DNA of 64,000 bases from Marinomonas flavescens. GTDB taxonomy: Bacteria > Pseudomonadota > Gammaproteobacteria > Pseudomonadales > Marinomonadaceae. The stretch spans positions 248,001 to 312,000 of the forward strand of contig NZ_SJSB01000003.1 in NCBI RefSeq assembly GCF_004352835.1, in the 5' to 3' direction. Made by a program: the position numbers and the translations under genes. The notes under the pieces are model-generated. The model made no database searches. It was not told where the DNA came from and saw only the letters and a program-made list of their open reading frames with translations. Below are positions 47,288 to 57,379 of the stretch, in pieces. The first letter of the stretch is position 1, and each line of letters begins with the position of its first letter.

Positions 47288-47720
47288 TTTTTTCTCCATT
47301 TTATGTGGATATTAGTATTTGAATATATAACCAACTGGTCAAAATTAAGACCTTAATGTGGATGTTACATCGTTTTTTTGTCATTACAATGGCAATTTAT
47401 GTAAATAAAATGATGCCCTTTTTTAGAGAGATTTTGTTCTCAGTGCACCAATAGGCTGACGTTAGAATTTGTTTTTTTATTCTTAAAATTCAAGTCATTA
47501 CATTTTTTTAAAAAATAAATAACGAGTAAATGTTAGCTTTTGGTGCATTTCAGTTGAAAAATAATTTTGAATGTTTTTTTGAAAAATTGTCCTAGTGGAC
47601 AACTTTTCAAACTTACAGTCAGGAGCGAGGTGCATCTATAAGTAAATAACAGGTTTTAGAAAAAGCTGTATTTCGTTATTATTGATTGCTCTATAGGTTG
47701 GTTTATAAAGGTAGTGTTAT
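47288..47720. other. AT-rich intergenic region with a dyad
   Basis: No gene is supported in this 433-bp gap between divergent genes. It holds the upstream regions of the OmpK-type gene and of the small secreted protein. TTGTCC (47587-47592) and GGACAA (47597-47602) form a compact palindrome that could be an operator. Confidence 0.5.
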
Positions 47721-47966
47721 ATGTCGTTAAAAATTGGTTTTGTTGCGTTAAGTGGTGTTCTTATTTTAAGTTCATCTAGTGCTTTTGCTTTCAAGGATTA
47801 TTGCACTCCTAAGCTAAATACGTATTTAGAGACGGTACAGCAGACAGTAGATTCCAAATATGTGCCATCTAGGCAAAAGGAAGTAGCTCAAAAAATATTG
47901 GATAGAGTGAAATCAAGCCGAAATGAAACAAAAGACTGTGTGTTACTAGACAAATTTTTGCCATAA
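47721..47966 (+). CDS. Small secreted protein of unknown function
   Basis: The 81-residue product begins with a clear signal peptide (MSLKIGFVALSGVLILSSSS, cleavage near AFA-FKDY). The mature part is about 57 residues, charged, with two cysteines (in YCTPK and DCVLL) that could form one disulfide. I do not recognise the family. It lies 90 bp before the hybrid kinase gene on the same strand. Coding status rests on the well-formed signal peptide and the weak upstream purine stretch. Confidence 0.55.
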   Translation: MSLKIGFVALSGVLILSSSSAFAFKDYCTPKLNTYLETVQQTVDSKYVPSRQKEVAQKILDRVKSSRNETKDCVLLDKFLP

Positions 47967-48055
47967 GGCGTCACTTACATTTTTATACGTAATAGAGCTG
48001 TATGCCTAATGTGCTTATTCTATTATTGATTTATCAAAATGGAGTGTAAGTTGGC

Positions 48056-51000
48056 ATGATTGCGTTAATTTCAGCGTTGAAGAGCTCAGGGCGTTTTTTG
48101 AATATGCGTTCAGCCGCTATTATTTTTGAAAATAGTAGTGTGTTGGCAAATGATCAAGATACGCAAATGGTGCAACTAATAGAGTCTTTTCGAGACTCAT
48201 CTTTGACGTCTGACCTTACTGTCGAAAGTCTTGCAGATTCGCATGATCAACTAAATGCCTTCTGGAAAGGTATTGTATCCCACGGAAGTATCATAGTCCG
48301 GCGACTTGATGATCGAGGTGCTGAGGCTGTCTATTTGATGCTTTTCACTAAAAATGAAAGTGTCGGTTTTTCTGATGAGTTTTTTGATGATTTATATTTT
48401 TTAGCAAATAGTTTGAAGCAGCTTATTTTGGTGAATACCACTAAGCAGGATTTCACGCCATTTTTTGATCATTATGATGATCTGCTTGAGTTTGCGGATG
48501 ATAACTCAAGCGCCATTGCTATTCTTGATGAGCAGTTTCGCTTTCGATTCGCTAATAAAAAACTCATAAATAACTTTAATTTACCCCTCGACGAAGTAAT
48601 GGGCAGGCACATTTGTGACCTCCTTGGCGAGAGGGTTTATTGTGCAGTAAAGAGTTATTTAGACTCAACATTAAGTGGTTTAAAAACATCGTTTCGAGTT
48701 GAGTTACAAGGTGCTTTTGATACTGAAGGACTTGTGTTAGAAGCTATTTGTACGCCTAAAAAAAATAACGGCCGGGTTGTAGGCTTGTATCTTGTTGCTC
48801 AAGATGTAACAGCACAACGAAAAACATTAAAAACACTGCGAGACCTTCATCAGATCACGGCTAATTCCACGACAACTTTAGAGGAAAAGTTGCAAAGTAT
48901 TTTAAGTGTTGGTGTCTCTCAATATAATTTACCTCTAGGGATTATCAGCTCGATCAAAGATGAAGCCTATACAGTAGAGTTTTGTATTTCCCCAAGTAAT
49001 GATCTTTCTCCCGGTATGGCGTTTAATTTAGGCCATACGTACTGTGTGCATACCTTCAATAACGATAGACCAACCTTTTTTCATCATACAGCCAAAAGTA
49101 CGATCAAAGATCATCCTTGTTATCAAAATTTTGGCTTGGAAGCCTATATTGGCGCAATGATTAAAATTGATGGTGAAAGTTGGGGTACGCTTAATTTTTC
49201 CAGCCCTAACCCTAAAGTAGAATTGTTTAGTGAAGATGATATTGAGCTTATGAAACTACTCGCTCAATGGGTAGGTAATGAAATAACTCAAGACAATGCT
49301 CTGAAAGAGCTAAAAGCGTCGGAGCGTCAACAAAGCCTGTTACTTAATTCAGCCCATGATGGTTTTCTTGGTGTTAATTTGGAGGGAGGAATTGTTTTTG
49401 CTAACCAAGCGGCCAGTCATATAACAGGTTATCGTTTAGATGAGCTATTGGGGCAGCACTATCACGATATGCTTCATCATTCTCATCTTGATGGTAGGCC
49501 TTATTTACTTGAAGAGTGCCCGTTTAATCGAACGTTGATAACCGGCGAGAGTAGCCAGTCACTGGCAGAGCCTTTGTGGGGGAAGGAAGGTGTCTTTATT
49601 GGTGAATATAATTGTGTCGCCATGAAGGATGGCGATAATCTGGTTCAAGGTGCTGTCATTACCTTTCAGGATAGAACTAAGCAGTTTGAAATTGAACAAG
49701 AAGTGTTGGAGCAGAAAAAGCTCTTTGAATCTTTATTTGTGGACGCCCCTTCTGCGATTGCATTGGTCAATAATCTTCGCAAGGTCGTTATGATAAACCC
49801 TGCATTTTGTGCTCTTTTTGGGTATTCAGCCGAAGAGGTTGTGGGTCAAGATACTGCTATGTTGTATGCAGATCAAGGTGATTATGCTCGTATTGGTGCT
49901 GAGTGTTATGCAGAAAATAGTACTAATAGACAGCCGGTAAACCGCATTGCTTACAGAGATAAAAGTGGTCGTATTTTTTACTGTGAGACCGCTGGAAGCA
50001 TGATTAAAGGGAAAGACGGTAATGTCGAAGGTTATATTGGTCATATGACAGATATTACTAGCCGACTTCAAGGCGAGCAGGAAGCATTAAGAGCAAATCA
50101 GCGCTTTACCATGGCCTCAAATGCCGCTGGCATAGGGGTTTGGGAATGGGATTTAAATACATATGAGCTGGTGTGGGACGATTGGATGTATCGTCTTTTT
50201 GGCGTACTTAAGGAAGAGGTAAGTGATCCATATAGTGTCTGGTTGCAATTAATCCATCCTGATGATGTTGCCATGTTAAGAGATAAGCTAGAAAAGTTTA
50301 TTCAGGGCGTAGGCAGTTATGATACAGAGTTTCGGATAGTGCGTTTAGATGGTCAAATTCGTCACTTGAAGGCAAAAGGTATTTTGGAGCGTAACCTAAA
50401 TGGCCTGCCATCAAGGCTAATTGGAGTGAATTTAGATATTACGGCGCAAGTCGAAACGGAGGTTGTTCTTCGTAAAGCAAGTCATGAAGCAGAAATGGCG
50501 AATAAGGCAAAAAGCAATTTTCTGGCAACGATGAGTCATGAGATCAGAACGCCACTTAATGGTGTGTTAGGTATGGCTGAGCTGCTTTCACATTCTACTT
50601 TAACGGATGAGCAGGCTTCGCAGCTGGTTATTCTTCAGGAGTCTGGCGAAAGTTTGTTGGAATTAATTAATGAAATATTAGACTTTTCCAAAATAGAAGC
50701 GGGTCAACTAGCGATTGAAAATGTCGACTTCAATCTTGAAAAAACGATTTATGATGTGGTTCGCTTATTAATTGTTAGTGCAGAAAAAAAAGGCTTAGAT
50801 TTATTAGTTGAGTATACAAGTCACACGCCTAAGCGCTTTGTTGGTGATGCTTTTAGAATTAAGCAGGTATTAATTAATCTTGTTAGTAATGCGATTAAAT
50901 TCACTCATCAAGGTCAGGTTGTTGTGAGTGTTAGGTCACAGGCCGATTTACTTGGAAGCACCAGCCTTTCTATAGAGGTAAGGGATTCAGGTGTTGGCAT

Positions 51001-52483
51001 TGCTGCCTGTGTTCAAGATTCCTTATTCAAGGCTTTTACGCAACAAGATTCTTCAACAACGCGTAAATTCGGTGGAACTGGACTTGGGTTGGCCATTACT
51101 AAGCAGTTAGTCGAATTAATGGGCGGCAGTGTGGTGTTGCAAAGTGAAGAGGGTGTTGGTTCCTCTTTCACTGTGTCGCTTGTGTTGATGGAAAGTTATG
51201 TCAAAGAATCTCCCGAAAAAGTGGATCTTTCTCGGTGGCGAGGTGCCAAAACATTAGTGGTGGATGATAATGCGATTAATTTGATGATTTTATCAAATCA
51301 ATTATTAGAGCTTGGTATTCAGTGTGATCAAGAGCTTGATGCGCTGCATGCTTATCAGAGTGTGGTCAATGCAGAGCATGAAAAGAAACCCTATGACTTA
51401 GTTATCTTAGATTACCAAATGCCAGAATTAGACGGTTTAGAATTGAGTCGCCGTATTCGAGAGCAAAGTCTTGATAACTATTGTCCTGCAATCATTATTG
51501 CATCTTCGTCCGGGCGTTTAAATCGAAGTGATCTACAGGAGGCTGGTGTGAATGTTTGTTTGACCAAGCCTGTGGATAATCATTCTTTATCTTTAGGTCT
51601 TAGTGCAGCACTTAATAGTCAAGTGATAGGAAAGCAAATATCTTACTTTGAATTTGGTGAGCGAATGGTTCAGCCGCTAGAAGAAAACCATCAGCAGTTT
51701 TCTGGAACTGTGCTTATTGTTGAGGATATGAAAGCTAATATAGCTGTTGCTCGAGGTCTAATTGAAAGAATGGGACTCGGTATTATTGAGGCTGAGAACG
51801 GGGAAGTAGCGGTGCAAAAGTGGAAAGCTTATCAGCCTGATTTGATTCTGATGGATTTACATATGCCGGTAATGGATGGTTTAACGGCTATGCGAGCTAT
51901 TCGAAGCGCAGAGAAAGGGTCGACTGGTAATAAAAGAGTACCTATCTTTGCATTGACGGCAGATGCGCTTAATGAAAGGTTGTCTGATGTGGAGTCAGCT
52001 GGTGGGGATGGCTTAATTGCTAAGCCGTTTAAAACACAGGATCTGGTGCGAATTTTCAAACAGTGCTTTCATCAGGAAGAGAGTTTGGTTAATTCAGTTG
52101 CCAAAAGCGAGTTAGGCAATGATTGGCAAGAAAGCAAAGAAATTAGATTGGATCTAACAGTATTAGAAGAATTAAAGGGTGTGCTAGGCGACGATGTGAT
52201 TATGTTGTTTGATGCGTTTTATGAAGATGCAGACTCTATTGTTATGATCTTAGAAAAAGAAAATCAGAAAAAAAACTCGCAGGTGGATCTAGACGTAGTT
52301 TCTAGAGCGGCCCATAGTATGAAATCCATTTCTCAAAATTTAGGTGGGCGGGCGCTATCTGCTCTTTCTGCGCAATTAGAAAGCATAACTCGGCAGGGAA
52401 AGGTTCAAGGTGTTCACTCGTTAATCATCTTGTTGATAAAAGAGTATGCGCTATTTTCTGAACTGCTTAATAAAGAACGATAA
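48056..52483 (+). CDS. Hybrid sensor histidine kinase: PAS-GAF-PAS-PAS-PAS-HisKA-HATPase-REC-REC-HPt
   Basis: The 1475-residue cytoplasmic protein has no transmembrane helices. Domains in order: an N-terminal region (1-130), PAS (about 155-265), GAF (275-425), three PAS (430-545, 558-675, 690-800), a dimerisation domain with the phospho-accepting His 828 in [15 protein letters not shown], an HATPase domain ([17 protein letters not shown]), receiver 1 (Asp 1119 in [12 protein letters not shown]), receiver 2 (Asp 1267 in [13 protein letters not shown]) and an HPt domain (His 1420 in AAHSMKSIS). A complete phosphorelay is thus in one chain. It probably feeds the diguanylate cyclase encoded 6 nt downstream. 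The stimulus is unknown. Confidence 0.93.
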   Translation: MIALISALKSSGRFLNMRSAAIIFENSSVLANDQDTQMVQLIESFRDSSLTSDLTVESLADSHDQLNAFWKGIVSHGSIIVRRLDDRGAEAVYLMLFTKNESVGFSDEFFDDLYFLANSLKQLILVNTTKQDFTPFFDHYDDLLEFADDNSSAIAILDEQFRFRFANKKLINNFNLPLDEVMGRHICDLLGERVYCAVKSYLDSTLSGLKTSFRVELQGAFDTEGLVLEAICTPKKNNGRVVGLYLVAQDVTAQRKTLKTLRDLHQITANSTTTLEEKLQSILSVGVSQYNLPLGIISSIKDEAYTVEFCISPSNDLSPGMAFNLGHTYCVHTFNNDRPTFFHHTAKSTIKDHPCYQNFGLEAYIGAMIKIDGESWGTLNFSSPNPKVELFSEDDIELMKLLAQWVGNEITQDNALKELKASERQQSLLLNSAHDGFLGVNLEGGIVFANQAASHITGYRLDELLGQHYHDMLHHSHLDGRPYLLEECPFNRTLITGESSQSLAEPLWGKEGVFIGEYNCVAMKDGDNLVQGAVITFQDRTKQFEIEQEVLEQKKLFESLFVDAPSAIALVNNLRKVVMINPAFCALFGYSAEEVVGQDTAMLYADQGDYARIGAECYAENSTNRQPVNRIAYRDKSGRIFYCETAGSMIKGKDGNVEGYIGHMTDITSRLQGEQEALRANQRFTMASNAAGIGVWEWDLNTYELVWDDWMYRLFGVLKEEVSDPYSVWLQLIHPDDVAMLRDKLEKFIQGVGSYDTEFRIVRLDGQIRHLKAKGILERNLNGLPSRLIGVNLDITAQVETEVVLRKASHEAEMANKAKSNFLATMSHEIRTPLNGVLGMAELLSHSTLTDEQASQLVILQESGESLLELINEILDFSKIEAGQLAIENVDFNLEKTIYDVVRLLIVSAEKKGLDLLVEYTSHTPKRFVGDAFRIKQVLINLVSNAIKFTHQGQVVVSVRSQADLLGSTSLSIEVRDSGVGIAACVQDSLFKAFTQQDSSTTRKFGGTGLGLAITKQLVELMGGSVVLQSEEGVGSSFTVSLVLMESYVKESPEKVDLSRWRGAKTLVVDDNAINLMILSNQLLELGIQCDQELDALHAYQSVVNAEHEKKPYDLVILDYQMPELDGLELSRRIREQSLDNYCPAIIIASSSGRLNRSDLQEAGVNVCLTKPVDNHSLSLGLSAALNSQVIGKQISYFEFGERMVQPLEENHQQFSGTVLIVEDMKANIAVARGLIERMGLGIIEAENGEVAVQKWKAYQPDLILMDLHMPVMDGLTAMRAIRSAEKGSTGNKRVPIFALTADALNERLSDVESAGGDGLIAKPFKTQDLVRIFKQCFHQEESLVNSVAKSELGNDWQESKEIRLDLTVLEELKGVLGDDVIMLFDAFYEDADSIVMILEKENQKKNSQVDLDVVSRAAHSMKSISQNLGGRALSALSAQLESITRQGKVQGVHSLIILLIKEYALFSELLNKER

Positions 52484-52489
52484 GGTTTT

Positions 52490-53407
52490 ATGAATATACT
52501 CATTGTTGATGATACGAATACGGATCGGCTTTTGCTGAAAATGTATTTGTCTAAGTTAGAGCATAATGTGATCGAAGCGGTCAATGGTGAGCAGGCCATT
52601 ATTCAGTACATTGAAGTTGCCAATGAGCTTGATCTCATCCTTATGGATGTGCAAATGCCTGAAATGGGAGGTTTTGAAGCAGTGAGTAAAATTCGCAGTA
52701 TTCAAGAGTCCCGCAACTTAGAGTGGGTACCTATTATTTTTTTAAGTGCCAGTGCTGAAGTGGATGATATTGAAGAAGGTATTCGTACTGGAGGAGATGA
52801 TTATTTAATTAAACCCATTCATCAAAAGGTATTGGCTGCAAAAATGTTAGCCATGCAGCGAATTGCTGATATGCGGCATCGTCTTATTATTGCGAATGGT
52901 ATTTTAGAGAATCAAGCGTCAATAGATCATTTGACTGGAATACTTAATCGTCGAGCTTTTGAAGCAGTGCTAGATAGAGAGGTTGCACGTTCACAAAGAT
53001 TGTCGTCTTCTTTTTCTCTTGCTTTGTTTGATTTAGATTACTTTAAGCGTGTGAATGATGAATATGGCCATGATGCTGGTGATATTGTTCTGGTTGAAAT
53101 AGTAGATAGAATCTCTAAAGGGTTGCGTACTGATGATGTAGTAGGGCGTGTTGGAGGTGAGGAATTTGGTGTCTTTATTTCTAATGCCGTCGGTGATGGT
53201 GCTCAGTTGGTTTGTGAGAGGTATCGACGATTAGTCGCTGAGCGTCCAGTTGTCTATAAGGGAGTCAGTATTCCAATTACGATTAGTATAGGGTGTGCTG
53301 CATTCAATGTAGAAACGGATTCAAAAAAATCGATCTATAAAAAAGCGGATGTTTGTTTATATGATGCGAAGAGGACAGGTCGTGATAGAGTGGTATATCA
53401 GGATTAA
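52490..53407 (+). CDS. Response regulator diguanylate cyclase (REC-GGDEF)
   Basis: The 305-residue protein has an N-terminal receiver (ILIVDDTNTDRLLL, phospho-Asp 53 in LILMDVQMPEMGG) and a GGDEF domain with an intact GGEEF active site (222-226). The inhibitory I-site RxxD (Arg 213-Asp 216) lies five residues before it, so product inhibition is expected. It makes cyclic di-GMP. The 6-nt gap from the hybrid kinase strongly suggests it is the output of that phosphorelay. A terminator follows. Confidence 0.95.
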   Translation: MNILIVDDTNTDRLLLKMYLSKLEHNVIEAVNGEQAIIQYIEVANELDLILMDVQMPEMGGFEAVSKIRSIQESRNLEWVPIIFLSASAEVDDIEEGIRTGGDDYLIKPIHQKVLAAKMLAMQRIADMRHRLIIANGILENQASIDHLTGILNRRAFEAVLDREVARSQRLSSSFSLALFDLDYFKRVNDEYGHDAGDIVLVEIVDRISKGLRTDDVVGRVGGEEFGVFISNAVGDGAQLVCERYRRLVAERPVVYKGVSIPITISIGCAAFNVETDSKKSIYKKADVCLYDAKRTGRDRVVYQD

Positions 53408-53444
53408 GGCGTACTTATTCAAAAACATTAAAAAATAAACATGT

Positions 53445-53471
53445 AAAATGCCCGTATTAGCGGGCATTTTT
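53445..53471 (+). terminator. Intrinsic terminator of the kinase-cyclase operon
   Basis: AAAATGCCCG (53445-53454) pairs with CGGGCATTTT (53461-53470) around TATTAG, followed by T residues. Confidence 0.92.
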
Positions 53472-53560
53472 CTTTTTATTGCAGTAGGGAAGAAATATCC
53501 AATAGGTTAACGTCGTTTCTTTTAGTAAACTTTTAGGTCTTAGTGCAAAGTAGGTGAATT

Positions 53561-54172
53561 ATGGTAAGTCGACCGTCTTTAGAAACGGCTACAGCATCGG
53601 ACCCTGATCGCTTTGTTGAGCCTTTGGAGTTGGGGAAGCGAGTGAAGGAAATTCGCTTAACCAAAGGGTGGACGTTAGAGGAAGTCAGCAAAAGGACAGG
53701 GATTGCGCGATCTACTCTTTCTAAAATTGAGAATGATCAGGTGTCGCCGAGTTTTACTATTGTTCAAAAGCTGATTAAAGGGCTGGGAATGGATTTACCT
53801 CAGTTGTTTGTTGAGGCTAGTGAGCATTCGATTGCAGGGCGTCGTGATATTACGCGCAAGGGCAAAGGGGAGCCGCACCCGACAGCGACTTATGAGCATG
53901 AATTGTTAAATTTTTCCATCAGTCGAAAAAAAATGGTGCCATTTAAAACGAAGGTGCGAGCAAGAAGCTTTGATGAATTCAAAGAGTGGGTTCGTCACGA
54001 TGGGGAAGAGTTTTTGTTGGTGTTAGAAGGAAAGATTAATTTTTTCTCTGAGCTCTATGAGCCAATTGAATTAAAAGAAGGGGACAGTGTGTATTATGAT
54101 GCAAGCATGGGTCACACTGTGGTATCGACATCTACCAAAGATGCAGAAATTCTCTGGGTCGTTGCTCGATAG
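53561..54172 (+). CDS. XRE family regulator with C-terminal cupin
   Basis: The 203-residue protein has a helix-turn-helix at about 25-80 (GKRVKEIRLTKGWTLEEVSK, GIARSTLSKIENDQVSPSF) and a cupin domain at about 125-203 (HDGEEFLLVLEGKINFF, ELKEGDSVYYDASMGHTVVS). This is the PuuR/SutR-like architecture in which the cupin senses a small ligand. The ligand is unknown. It precedes the DAHP synthase gene by 48 nt, so it may be co-transcribed with it. Confidence 0.88.
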   Translation: MVSRPSLETATASDPDRFVEPLELGKRVKEIRLTKGWTLEEVSKRTGIARSTLSKIENDQVSPSFTIVQKLIKGLGMDLPQLFVEASEHSIAGRRDITRKGKGEPHPTATYEHELLNFSISRKKMVPFKTKVRARSFDEFKEWVRHDGEEFLLVLEGKINFFSELYEPIELKEGDSVYYDASMGHTVVSTSTKDAEILWVVAR

Positions 54173-54220
54173 AGATCAACGCCAGAATAATAATAGATAA
54201 ATAAAAAGGTTTTAAACGTT

Positions 54221-55567
54221 ATGAATCAATGGAATCCAGCCAGTTGGAGAGAAAAAACCGCATTGCAGCAGCCTGTGTACCCAAGCGCCGAGCATTTGGC
54301 TCAGGTAGAAGGCACACTTGGTAAAATGCCACCTTTGGTATTTGCTGGAGAAGCGCGTCAATTGAGGTCAGCCTTATCTAAAGTCGCAAAGGGTGAGTCC
54401 TTTTTGCTTCAGGGTGGAGACTGTGCCGAGAGTTTTGCTGAATTTCATGCCGATAATATTCGCGACACGTTTAAAGTGATGTTGCAAATGGCGGTGGTAC
54501 TGACCTATGCCGGAAAATGCCCAATCGTTAAGGTAGGAAGAATGGCGGGGCAATTTGCTAAGCCGCGCTCTGCAGGCACTGAAATTATTAATGGGATTGA
54601 GCTGCCAAGTTACCGTGGCGACATTATCAATGGCATTGATTTTACCGAAGCAGCGCGGGTGCCAGATCCTGAGCGTTTAGTTCAGGTTTATAATCAAAGT
54701 GCGGCAACCATGAATCTGTTGCGTGCCTTTTCTCAAGGTGGCTTTGCAGACCTTAATCAAGTACACCAATGGAACCTAGACTTCTTAAAAGCCAGCCCTG
54801 CGGGCGAGCGCTTTCAAGGCATTGCCGACAAAATAGACGATGCGATGCAGTTTATGCAGGCGTGTGGTGTTGGTAGTGGTATGGCTCAGCTGCAAGAGAC
54901 GGAATTTTACACGTCTCATGAAGCCTTGTTGTTGCCGTACGAACAAGCGTTGACTCGTCAAGACAGCTTAACTGGCAATTGGTATGACTGTTCTGCTCAT
55001 ATGCTATGGATCGGAGATCGCACTCGTCAGCTAGATGGTGCGCATGTGGAGTTCTTACGAGGCGTAAATAACCCTATTGGTGTTAAAGCGGGTCCAACAA
55101 TGGACCCTGAAGACTTATTGCGCCTGTGTGATGCCTTAAATCCGAACAATGATCCAGGTCGTTTAAATATCATTGTTCGTATGGGTGCCGATAAGGTAGA
55201 AGAAGGTATGCCTAAGCTGATTCAAGCCATTCAAAAAGAAGGCAAAGAAGTGGTTTGGAGCAGTGACCCAATGCACGGCAACACAGTGAAAGCGAGCTCA
55301 GGCTATAAAACTCGTCATGTGAATCATGTGTTACGTGAAGTTCAGCAATTCTTCCAAGTGCATAAAGCAGAAGGTAGTTATGCTGGTGGTGTGCATTTTG
55401 AAATGACCGGTCAGAATGTCACTGAATGTGTTGGTGGTGCGTTTCAGGTGACAGAAGAGGGACTTGCGGATCGTTATCATACGCATTGTGATCCACGTTT
55501 GAATGCGGATCAGTCTCTAGAGTTGGCATTTATGATTTCGGATACGTTAAAAAAAGCGCGTGCGTAA
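54221..55567 (+). CDS. Class II 3-deoxy-7-phosphoheptulonate (DAHP) synthase
   Basis: DAHP synthase starts the shikimate pathway from phosphoenolpyruvate and erythrose-4-phosphate. The 448-residue protein is the plant/actinobacterial-like class II form: [76 protein letters not shown] and [14 protein letters not shown]. It is unrelated in sequence to AroF/G/H of E. coli. The neighbouring XRE-cupin regulator is a possible controller. A long terminator hairpin follows. Confidence 0.96.
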   Translation: MNQWNPASWREKTALQQPVYPSAEHLAQVEGTLGKMPPLVFAGEARQLRSALSKVAKGESFLLQGGDCAESFAEFHADNIRDTFKVMLQMAVVLTYAGKCPIVKVGRMAGQFAKPRSAGTEIINGIELPSYRGDIINGIDFTEAARVPDPERLVQVYNQSAATMNLLRAFSQGGFADLNQVHQWNLDFLKASPAGERFQGIADKIDDAMQFMQACGVGSGMAQLQETEFYTSHEALLLPYEQALTRQDSLTGNWYDCSAHMLWIGDRTRQLDGAHVEFLRGVNNPIGVKAGPTMDPEDLLRLCDALNPNNDPGRLNIIVRMGADKVEEGMPKLIQAIQKEGKEVVWSSDPMHGNTVKASSGYKTRHVNHVLREVQQFFQVHKAEGSYAGGVHFEMTGQNVTECVGGAFQVTEEGLADRYHTHCDPRLNADQSLELAFMISDTLKKARA

Positions 55568-55610
55568 GTGTGTTGTTCTGAGGTGAATGCTGTTTTGCAT
55601 ACCTAGACAA

Positions 55611-55646
55611 AAAAAGCCCAGTGAATAAATATTCGCTGGGCTTTTT
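55611..55646 (+). terminator. Intrinsic terminator after DAHP synthase
   Basis: A 17-bp stem (55611-55627 with 55630-55646, one G-U pair) with core GCCCAGTGAATA, flanked by an A tract and a T tract, so it can act on both strands. Confidence 0.92.
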
Positions 55647-55688
55647 AATGTGCTGATCTGTCAGAGCGAAGCTCTTCGACTCTATAGT

Positions 55689-56411
55689 CTAGCCTTTACG
55701 GCGACGGAAAGAAGATGTAGCGGTTTTTGATGTGATATCAATTTTCGCCATAATCATTGCCATCTCTTCAGCTTCGGCTTGTTGTTGCGCTTTCAGCTTG
55801 TCTTCGCGTTCCTTTTTAGAGGTTTTCTCTGCTTCACGAAGCATGCGTTGCATGCTTGCTTTGCTTTTAGGGCGCTCGACTTTTGTTATGTCAGAGGGTT
55901 TTGTGGGGTCTGCTGCTATAGCGGTCGATGCAGGAGAGTCTAAACGATCTTCACCTATGAGCTCACCAAAAAAGGAGCGAGCCGTCGGCTTCGGTGCAAC
56001 TTCTTTTTTTATTGGTAGCTCAATTGACTTTTTTACAGCGGCCTTGCGTGTTTTCTTAGGCTGCTCGGCAGTAGAGACGCCGTTTGCGTCAAACATAGCC
56101 TTTTTGCCAAAACTTAGACCAGCTGACTTTGCTGTTGTTTGGCCAATTTTATAACCGCGTAGACTTTCTCCGTTATAAATGGAGACGTAGTCTTTTTCTA
56201 ATTCGTAAAGCTCTTGCTTATCTTCTGTTTCAAAAAGCTCTTCGACAGCAAATGCACTTATGTCATGCTCTCGAATGTCATCATAAAGTGGGAAATCCAG
56301 ACCTTCATTCGCTGCTTCAACGTATTGTTCAAAGCGTTGAAAACCGCTATTGAAAGACGTGCCAATGTAGTGCTTACCGGTGATATTATTTGTGATTTTA
56401 AAAACGACCAA
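55689..56411 (-). CDS. GIY-YIG-like protein with basic, coiled-coil tail
   Basis: The 240-residue protein begins with a GIY-YIG nuclease-like domain (1-95): VVFKITNNITGKHYIGTS, then FQRFEQYVEAA and the Glu-rich YELEKDYVSIYNG. The first motif reads V-V-F where G-I-Y is expected, while Y-I-G, the Arg and a Glu remain. The rest is Lys/Arg/Glu/Ala-rich, low in complexity, with a predicted coiled coil (about 185-225) and a basic end (SFRRRKG). It could be a nucleic-acid-binding or altered nuclease. It is convergent with DAHP synthase and alone on its transcript. Confidence 0.7.
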   Translation of the reverse strand: MVVFKITNNITGKHYIGTSFNSGFQRFEQYVEAANEGLDFPLYDDIREHDISAFAVEELFETEDKQELYELEKDYVSIYNGESLRGYKIGQTTAKSAGLSFGKKAMFDANGVSTAEQPKKTRKAAVKKSIELPIKKEVAPKPTARSFFGELIGEDRLDSPASTAIAADPTKPSDITKVERPKSKASMQRMLREAEKTSKKEREDKLKAQQQAEAEEMAMIMAKIDITSKTATSSFRRRKG

Positions 56412-56507
56412 AATCGCTGCCTCTTACTTAGTATCTTTTGAATAGCACACAAACCCGATTTGCTAATGGTTGTCCGAAAGCGAATCAGGTCTATAGAAAA
56501 ATAGAAT

Positions 56508-57134
56508 TTAGATTTTTACGACGAGATTTAGTCCGTCGCGGACGTTGAGATGAACATTTTCGACTCGGTTATCTTGCGCAATTAATTGGTTTAAATCATT
56601 GACGGCGATGTCGCTATTCTCTTTAGGGTCTAGGACTCGGCCTTGCCATAAAGAGTTATCAATGATTATTAACCCGCCTTTACTTACGAGTGGTAATACT
56701 GCTTCGTAATAATTAAGGTAATTGCGCTTATCTGCGTCGATAAATACTAGGTCAAAAAGACCTTCAAGACTTTGGATTGTATCTAAGCCAGGACCAAAAA
56801 TTGTTTTAATTTTGTATCCGTGCGGACTACGATCAAAAAAAGACTGAGCAAACTCAATTGCTCGGGGGTTGGTTTCACAGCAAATGATCTCACCGTCACT
56901 TGGCATGCCTTCAGCAATAGATAAAGCAGAGTAACCGGTAAACATACCGATCTCTAAAGCGCGCTTAGGTTGCTTTATGGTGGCAAGAATCTTCAAAGTA
57001 CGGCCAATGATTTTGCCAGACAACTTATTAGGGTATCCCATGTCTGAATAGGTTTTATCAACCAATTCAATGAGAAGATCTGGTTCTGATTGAGTGGTGT
57101 CAATGCAGTAGTTGTCGAGATGGTTAAGATCCAT
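56508..57134 (-). CDS. SAM-dependent O-methyltransferase (caffeoyl-CoA OMT family)
   Basis: The 208-residue class I methyltransferase has the SAM motif ALEIGMFTGYSALSIAEGMP, the acidic residue in IICCETNPRAIEFA, and the metal/catalytic segment LVFIDADKRNYLNYYE followed by IIIDNSLWQGRV. This is the cation-dependent OMT family that methylates catechol-type hydroxyls. The ATG at 57134 has AAAGG 4 nt upstream; a TTG at 57176 would add 14 residues. The substrate is unknown. Confidence 0.87.
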   Translation of the reverse strand: MDLNHLDNYCIDTTQSEPDLLIELVDKTYSDMGYPNKLSGKIIGRTLKILATIKQPKRALEIGMFTGYSALSIAEGMPSDGEIICCETNPRAIEFAQSFFDRSPHGYKIKTIFGPGLDTIQSLEGLFDLVFIDADKRNYLNYYEAVLPLVSKGGLIIIDNSLWQGRVLDPKENSDIAVNDLNQLIAQDNRVENVHLNVRDGLNLVVKI

Positions 57135-57334
57135 AAGGCCTTTCAATGATTTATTTTGTTGCGAAACAGCCGACAATTTTACCCTGACCGACGAGAATGT
57201 CTATGGTTAAAAAAAGAAAAAAGGCTTGATTTTGAACTATTCTTTTTTGTTGGTTTTTTTAGTGTTTGCAATCAGTAAATAAGCGTTCGCAAGATATCTG
57301 TAAAAATGCTATTTTAGGCGCCTTAAATTGACAT

Positions 57335-57355
57335 GTGCTCTTTGGTATGGAGCAC
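57335..57355 (+). promoter_or_regulatory. thrS leader hairpin mimicking the tRNA-Thr anticodon arm
   Basis: GTGCTC (57335-57340) pairs with GAGCAC (57350-57355), extended by a T-G pair, closing a 7-nt loop TTGGTAT. Read as an anticodon loop this is U33 followed by GGU at 34-36 and A37. It lies 25-45 nt before the thrS ATG, where E. coli ThrRS binds an anticodon-like operator to repress its own translation. Confidence 0.65.
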
Positions 57356-57379
57356 CACTGACTCCAATAGGAGAAAAAA

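Noticed and set aside
55732-56154. Plus-strand frame of 140 codons opposite the GIY-YIG-like gene
   Set aside because: It mirrors the Lys/Glu/Ala-rich tail as a Ser/Ala/Phe-rich frame; the minus strand has the recognisable domain.
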